A DNA stretch of 64,000 nt from positions 577,001 through 641,000 of the forward strand of contig NW_027472014.1 in NCBI RefSeq assembly GCF_965638725.1. The letters run 5' to 3'. The notes below the pieces were generated by a model, which was not told the origin of the DNA, made no database searches, and was given only the letters and a program-made list of their open reading frames with translations. Source of the stretch: Aptenodytes patagonicus (Eukaryota; Chordata; Aves; Sphenisciformes; Spheniscidae). A program made the translations under genes and the position numbers. Each line of letters starts with the position of its first letter. Positions within the stretch are counted from its first letter, which is position 1. Shown piece after piece: positions 58,591-64,000 of this stretch.

Positions 58591-60689
58591 AACTGGAGCA
58601 GAGCAGACATTTATGGGGTGTGAATCCTGCTGTGCTGTAAGAGACCATCTAACCCAACATTTAAACCAGTGAAGAGAGGTCGCCACCTCAGTGTGACTCG
58701 CTCTGTGCAAAGACTGAGGAGTCCTGGGCAGGGAAGGTTTTGGGGACACGGGGCTCTGCGCAAAAAACAGAAAATGAGCTTGTTTTAATGCCTGTAGGCC
58801 TGTCAGATGTAAGGTAATGTCAATGAAAATGAAAGTAAGAAGAACGGAAGACAAAGAGGCAAAGCAAAGCAATGTGTCAACACACTTTTCAGCTTTTTTT
58901 CAGTCTTTAGGGGGATTTCCTTTTCTTGAAAAGGCAAGTGTTTTCCAGAACTGGGAATGGATGTAGGACACAAATGTCTTCAGCTACAGGGACACAGACA
59001 CCTGGTGCCAGTGTAGGTGCCCCAGGAACCCCTGCCCAGCCTCCACCTGCAGCTTGCAAGGTGCTCTGGTCTCCCACAGGTCCTCTGTGATAGATGCCAA
59101 TCCCAGGCCAGCACCTCAAGTGCACTGGAGCCCCTAAAAGTGGCACTGCCTGTTTATGGTCAGACACCTGATGTCTGCCTGGAAAGGTGCACAATTTGTT
59201 TTCTTTTTACTACATTAAAAAAAAAAAAAACAAGCACATTTTCATCAGCTCAATCATTGCAGTACTTTTAGGAAATGGCAATGTTTTCCCACCGTGACAG
59301 AATAGGAATTTCCTGGAAGCGTACTAACAGCAGGAGAAGAAATACTGATCTTCCCTGTACTTGTATTACCACTACTCTGTCCAATTAACTCTTTGGTCAA
59401 CACCTTAATTGTGTTTATATCTATCCTTTTTTATGTCTCTGTCTAAAACTGTCCTTGTATGGAAATCCCTTGTGAAAGGTGGGTGATGTTAGATGCTGCT
59501 TGGACTTAGCATACAGCTGAGGAGCATTTTAAAGTTTATTAAATTGTATCGTGTTTAACGTCTGTTTGTTGGCAATAAAGAGAAACGTTTCTCTGCCTGT
59601 GTGCAGCCAGGTCTCTAAGGAAAGCAGGTGGGAGCTGGTGCAAAGGAGCTGTTACCTCCAGCTGCAGACCTCAGTGGAGAAGTCTGATGTGAGTGATTCA
59701 AGGCCCAGGTGGCCCATGAGAGAAGCGGCAGGGCTGGGGATGCGAGGAGTCGTCTGTCCATGCAGTGTCTGACCTCAAGGACGAGCTGTTCCTACCTATC
59801 CTGATTTCATTAGGAGACCCCTTACATCAATATCGATTGGAGAATGCTGCTATCACGTCTTCTGTAAACTGAAAAAGTAATAAAATAAACTTAGAAATAA
59901 AAAACACTTTCTTATTAAATGCTCATTGAAATCTTCCACTTCATTGGTCTGGAGACCGCTCAAATTATCTGTGAAAGACTTGAAAATTGAAGAAAATAGT
60001 GTGAGGCAACATGGCTTTTTGCATTTTAATGAGCTCCATGGTGTATTTGATGCGGAGTCCATTAACCTCAGACAGAGAGGAGCCTGAACAAACAACTGAA
60101 GAAGTCAATGTCAGAAGCAACCCATACACTTTCAGGAAGCATTAATGGGTCCCACTGAGGGACATTACTGAGAAAGCCTCCCTGGGAGCTGGTTAGAGGA
60201 GAAAATTGGAGGCAGAAATGACAGGTAGGCAAAGGCAGTGTAAAGGTGGCTCTGATGCTCAATATACTTTTATGTGTTGCATTAAGACAAAGGGCCATGC
60301 CCTGACTCCCAGCCCCTGGCAAGGGAGATCCTGTTCCTCACACATTGCTCAGGGCTCTTCCTGGGGCAGCGTGATGTGGTAATGTGTGATGCCAAGCACA
60401 GGACTATGGTATGACACTTAAAGGTCTCTCCTGGGTGGGGCAAGGAGGCCATGAGGTCCTGGTATCATAAAGTTAATGTTTTTCTTGGTAGGCCTTGGTG
60501 GCAGACACAACAACCATAGGGAACGGGGAAAAGACCTCAGCTCTTTTCGGGGCTTTTAGCCTTGCCACAGCCCTTGATCACATCCACCACAGGTTGACCT
60601 ACAGTGCCTCACTCCTGCAGTTCTTTCCCTGCAGGCTGTCAACAGCTACCTTGCCTCCCCACCTTGGTCTCACCTGAGAATCTCACTAC
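58591..60689. other. AT-richer intergenic sequence, no gene recognised
   Basis: No unit sequence and no convincing coding region. There is an A13-like run near 59218, an AATAAA near 59575 and scattered short frames without recognisable domains. Composition is clearly less GC-rich than the duplicated block. Old unidentified repeats may be present. Confidence 0.5.
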
Positions 60690-61216
60690 CCTTACTGATA
60701 TCTCTCTCCTCCCTGGCTGTTCCTTGAAACGCAAAGCCATGGGCTAATCCAAACTCCCTCAGGGTGACCTGTTGCAGCACAGAACTAGACTTGGAGTGAC
60801 TTTCTTTCTCTTTGTGTCCAGTCTCAATCTCCCAAGTTGCACGTTGTTCCATTATTTCTTTCTCATGCTGTTTCCCACTATGAAGAAAAGCTCCACCATC
60901 TCTGAAACCTCCCTTCAAGCAGTCTCAGGCTATTGCTATATTGCTCTAAGCCTCTCCAGCACTGGGCCAAAGCTGCCAAGGTCCCTCAGCCTCTGTTACA
61001 GAGAACATGTGCTTGAGGCTCTGAACCCCATCTTGGCAGACATCCTCTGGACAGTCTTCAGCTCCTCCCAACTCCTCCAAAATGGAGAGCCCCAGAGAGG
61101 GACACACCTGTGCTGAGTTGAAGGGGGAGGAAACTAAAGTGGTCTGGTTTGCCACATTCTTCCTAATGCAGCCCCATATGCAGCTGGCCTTGTTCATGGT
61201 GAACATGCACCACTGC
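60690..61216 (-). repeat. Left arm of ~530-bp imperfect inverted repeat
   Basis: Its reverse complement aligns along its length with 61583-62130. The best-preserved part is 61147-61216 against 61583-61650 (shared core GCATGTTCACCATGAACAAG). Other shared words are TGGGAGATTGAGACTGGA, GGATTAGCCCATGGCTTTG and GAGAGATATCAGTAA. It looks like an old non-LTR-derived or ERV-derived fragment present in both orientations. Confidence 0.75.
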
Positions 61217-61582
61217 CTCGTATGGTGTGCCTCGTGGTGAGCAGCACCTTCTCTTCAGGGTCACTTCTCAGCTGGCCCTGATATATGGGTTATTCTTCCC
61301 CATATTCTTCCATGCTCTTATTGTGTGAGACACACCACCAACAGGATGAGTTACCTGCACGCACGCATTAACAGGTGACCAAATGGAGCTTCAATCCAGG
61401 GGGACCTTCAGAAACTCTGAGATTAGACCATCAGAGACATCCTGAAGTTTCACAAGGAGAAGTGGCCAGTCCTGCATCAGGAGGAAGATTAACCCTATAC
61501 ATCATGGCCAGCTGGGACTTGATATGCTGAGGACTGACCCTGAGGAGAAGATGCTGGGCACCACGAGGGATGCCATACGAAC
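61217..61582. other. Spacer of the inverted repeat
   Basis: About 365 bp between the arms; no gene seen. 61430-61580 resembles decayed repeat sequence (GAGGACTGACCCTGAGGAGAAG). Confidence 0.4.
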
Positions 61583-62130
61583 CAGTGGTGCATGTTCACC
61601 ATGAACAAGGCCAGCTGCATACGGGTCTGCATTGGGAGGAATGTGGCCACCCAGACAAGGAGAGTTATTACCCACCCTTAACTCAGCACTGGTGTGGCTA
61701 CATCTGGATTAGAGTGTCCCCTTGTGGAGCTTCATGATCTAGTCAAGTGGGCAGATCCTGGAGAGTATCCAGAGGAGGTCTGCTGACATGGGGTTCAGGG
61801 CCCAGTGCACATGCCCTGTGTGGGGAGGCTGAGGGTCCTGGGATTCTTCACCCTGGTGAATTGACGTCTCCGGGCAGTACAGTAGTTACCTGTGACTGTG
61901 AACGGTGGTTTTAGAGAGGACGAAGCTTTTGTTCTTAGAGGAAAACCACGTTAAAAAGGAAGAGTGCCACAAGTTGCAGCTTGCGAGATTGAGACTGGAT
62001 ATGAGGAGAAAGAAATGACAGTCAAAGGGTAGTGCTAGAGTCCAATGGGCCACACAGAGGGCGTCTGGATCAGCCCATGGCTTTGTGTTTCAAGGCAGCA
62101 ACGATGGAGAGATATCAGTAAAGGCCGGGG
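61583..62130 (+). repeat. Right arm of ~530-bp imperfect inverted repeat
   Basis: Partner of 60690-61216. It contains words reminiscent of decayed CR1 3'-half sequence (GGAGGCTGAGGGTCCTGGGA, GAGACTGGATATGAGGAG). It ends about 140 bp before provirus C. Confidence 0.7.
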
Positions 62131-62269
62131 ATGCTGGGGTGAGAGTAAGGAGGAGTAGTGCATTGGTGTATACAGCCTGTAGAGGAACAGACACAGATGC
62201 GAGACAGTGTAGAATAGCTTGTGGTGGAAACACGCATCTGCTTTAAGAAGCAACAGCTCTGTGCATAAT

Positions 62270-62613
62270 TGTGGGATGGGAATCTCACTAACGGACATTC
62301 CTGAGTTTGATTTTAATGAGCAAACACTGTACCACCTGGCATGACAAGGCACTTAAGCAGAAAACAACGGAGAAAGGAATGTGCAGCTGGAAGGAGAAAA
62401 ACAAGATAAAGACCATGAAGGCATTTCGCATGATCAGGAAGAACGGGCCAATCTGCTAGAGCATAGATGCGCGTGAACACAAGGCTGTAACCTATCTGCA
62501 AGCTGCAGGTAGCGCGTGTACACTTCTGCTTGCTATAAAAGATGCTAACAAAGAGCAATAAAGGTCTTTGGTTGCCGTGTCTGCCGGAGTCCGTGCCGCT
62601 TTTCACCCCCACA
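62270..62613 (+). mobile_element. Provirus C 5' LTR
   Basis: 344 bp, TGTGGGATGG...CCCCCACA, with TATAAAA at 62534-62540 and AATAAA at 62557-62562. It has one G fewer than the B LTRs near its start and is otherwise almost identical to them, so the insertion is recent. Confidence 0.93.
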
Positions 62614-62615
62614 AA

Positions 62616-62633
62616 TGGCGCCCAACGTGGGGC
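62616..62633 (+). other. Provirus C primer-binding site, tRNA-Lys1,2 type
   Basis: TGGCGCCCAACGTGGGGC two bases after the LTR, complementary to the tRNA-Lys1,2 3' end, as in betaretroviruses. Confidence 0.92.
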
Positions 62634-62778
62634 GAAAATGCTGGAACAGAGCACCGGTGGGGAGCCAGCTGAACGAGTCATAGCCAGCGGGAGACAGAGC
62701 AGTCTCAGGAAAGAGCTGGAGCCGGAACTTTGAATCATCGCCTCGTTGGAGCAGAGGTGAGCAGCTGGGAAACTTAAA

Positions 62779-64000
62779 ATGGGATCACAACTAACTAAGG
62801 AGGAGGAATCTATACTATGTATTATTAAGAAACTGTTAGAAAATTGTGGAGTTAAGTATGATGACCATACCCTCCGCCTATTGCTTTCATGGCTAAAACG
62901 AAAGGGAATTCCCCCTGATTCGGCTACTGCTTTTCAGAAGGAAACTTGGGATAAAGCAGGGAACTTGTTGTGGGATGCAGCTACCGGGGGAGATGAGACT
63001 GCAGAAACGGTCCTTACTACATGGCGCTTAGTCTCAGATACGTTAAAACAATTGAAGTGTGATCGTACTGCCCATCAAGCTGTGGTGGCAGCCACTGCTC
63101 CTGACCCACCGGCTCCGGCCACTCCAGACCAGGCTCCCTCGGAACCTTTGCCCGGTCCGAGTGGGACAGATCAGCCTGAGGGAGGGGAAAAACCTCTGAC
63201 CGAGGCTCTTTCGGCCCTGACGATATCAAGCGATCTCGGACAGTCTCCTAAACAACAGAGCAGAGGGGTCTCAAGCCACGACAATGAACCCTTAAACTAT
63301 GATCCGGCTGCTCACTGGCAGGCCGTTCGACCACAAGCCTTGGCAGAAGGGGACCTTCCTACTGTGGCATACCCTGTCATAATTAGTGAACAAGGTCCTA
63401 ACAGTTGGCAGCCCCTTCAATGGGATTTGGTTAAGGAGTTAAGGCGGACCATCATGCAATGTGGATTGGGAGCGCCTTTTACACAGAGCCTATTGCAAAA
63501 TATTGTGAAGGGACACTTGTTAACCCCTTTCGATACCAAAGCGTTAGCTGATTTAATATTTTCCCCTACACAAAGAGTGCTCTGGCAAGCCCACTGGCGA
63601 GAGCTCTGTGATCGTGCAGCTTTACAGAACTTGGAGCGGCGAGCGGGAGACCCGCTACGGGGCGCGGGACTCGCTCAGTTAATGGGGGAGGACCCTATCA
63701 ATACGCCACAACTGCAGGCACGGCTGGCGCCTGAAATTTTAAGACAATCAGCAGACCTTGCGTTTCAAGCAATGATAAAGGTCCCTGATACAGGACGACC
63801 AGTAAAATCTTTTACTAGCATTAAGCAAGGGACCAACGAACCTTATATGGATTTTATCGACAAGCTCCAAGAAGCTATTCAAAAACAAATACAAAATCCT
63901 GAAGCCAAAGAGGCATTGCTTATGAAATTGGCTATAGAAAATGCCAATGAGGACTGTAAAAGAGTCTTACAGACATTGCGAAATCCGACCATAATAGACA
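62779..64000 (+). CDS. gag: Provirus C Gag, open to window edge
   Basis: From the ATG at 62779 I read 407 codons without a stop up to 64000. The start MGSQLTKEE has Gly2 and Thr6, fitting N-myristoylation of matrix. A Pro-rich spacer lies around residues 110-150. Capsid includes WDLVKELRRTIMQCG and LADLIFSPTQRVLWQ, and the major homology region starts near residue 348 (KQGTNEPYMDFID). The nucleocapsid is beyond the edge. Compared with provirus B this copy retains the ~700 bp that B has lost, roughly residues 52-287, which makes it the reference for the family in this window. Confidence 0.92.
   Translation, partial: MGSQLTKEEESILCIIKKLLENCGVKYDDHTLRLLLSWLKRKGIPPDSATAFQKETWDKAGNLLWDAATGGDETAETVLTTWRLVSDTLKQLKCDRTAHQAVVAATAPDPPAPATPDQAPSEPLPGPSGTDQPEGGEKPLTEALSALTISSDLGQSPKQQSRGVSSHDNEPLNYDPAAHWQAVRPQALAEGDLPTVAYPVIISEQGPNSWQPLQWDLVKELRRTIMQCGLGAPFTQSLLQNIVKGHLLTPFDTKALADLIFSPTQRVLWQAHWRELCDRAALQNLERRAGDPLRGAGLAQLMGEDPINTPQLQARLAPEILRQSADLAFQAMIKVPDTGRPVKSFTSIKQGTNEPYMDFIDKLQEAIQKQIQNPEAKEALLMKLAIENANEDCKRVLQTLRNPTIID

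Larger units (their letters stand above)
62270..64000 (+). mobile_element. Provirus C (family B), 5' part, continues past window
   Basis: Plus-strand provirus with the same LTR, primer site and gag as provirus B. It shows that the B family exists at a second site in this region, in the opposite orientation. The 3' half is outside the window, so the target duplication cannot be checked. Confidence 0.93.

Noticed and set aside
58573-61206. Short frames between CR1 and provirus C
   Set aside because: 60-115 codons, no domain, no splice structure visible; several lie within the inverted repeat.

Overview
The window looks like a bird genome. The evidence is a near full-length CR1 LINE ending in the typical 8-bp 3' repeats, an avian-type OR14-like olfactory receptor pseudogene, endogenous retroviruses (ERVs) whose TM envelope subunit resembles avian alpharetrovirus gp37, and GC-rich host genes with short introns and minisatellites. 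All reading was by eye; identity statements come from direct side-by-side comparison and not from an alignment program.

Layout. Positions 1-54427 are a head-to-tail segmental duplication with a ~25-kb period: unit 1 (1-24580), unit 2 (24581-49641) and a third unit (49642-54427) cut short. Each full unit carries, in order: an ERV LTR (minus), 3' exons of FBXO24, a GC-rich minisatellite, a truncated minus-strand RIM-binding-protein-like fragment, a 55-bp VNTR, an intact intronless plus-strand RIMBP-like gene (coiled coils plus one SH3 domain), a gene-poor spacer, an OR14-like olfactory receptor pseudogene, an avian LTR-like repeat, a CCAAT-box repeat promoter, the 5' exons of FBXO24 (F-box), and a minus-strand provirus A that splits FBXO24 (6-bp target duplication CACCCT). 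Provirus A is itself split in pol by a younger minus-strand provirus B (target duplication ACATAT). The order of events was therefore: A into FBXO24, B into A, then tandem duplication of the whole block, then separate decay of the copies.

Both proviruses have a betaretrovirus-like plan (gag, dUTPase-protease in -1 frame behind a GGGAAAC slip site, then pol in another -1 frame) combined with an alpharetrovirus-like env. A has a primer-binding site matching initiator tRNA-Met; B and the third provirus C have a tRNA-Lys1,2-type site. Both A and B carry a small Cys-rich reading frame between pol and env that I cannot assign to a known gene. The copies carry different lesions: unit 1 has lost the B protease core, while unit 2 has stop codons in both pol genes and a frameshift in A env.

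Beyond 54427 the duplication stops at a ~4.16-kb CR1 element (54428-58590; one nonsense codon in ORF2, one internal deletion in ORF1). It is followed by ~2 kb of AT-richer DNA without a recognisable gene, a ~530-bp imperfect inverted repeat (60690-62130), and a plus-strand provirus C of the B family (LTR 62270-62613). The gag gene of C is open from 62779 to the window edge and keeps the region that B has lost.

Within the array the RIMBP-like gene is the only host gene left intact, and it is intact in all three copies, which makes it the best candidate for the functional product of the amplification.
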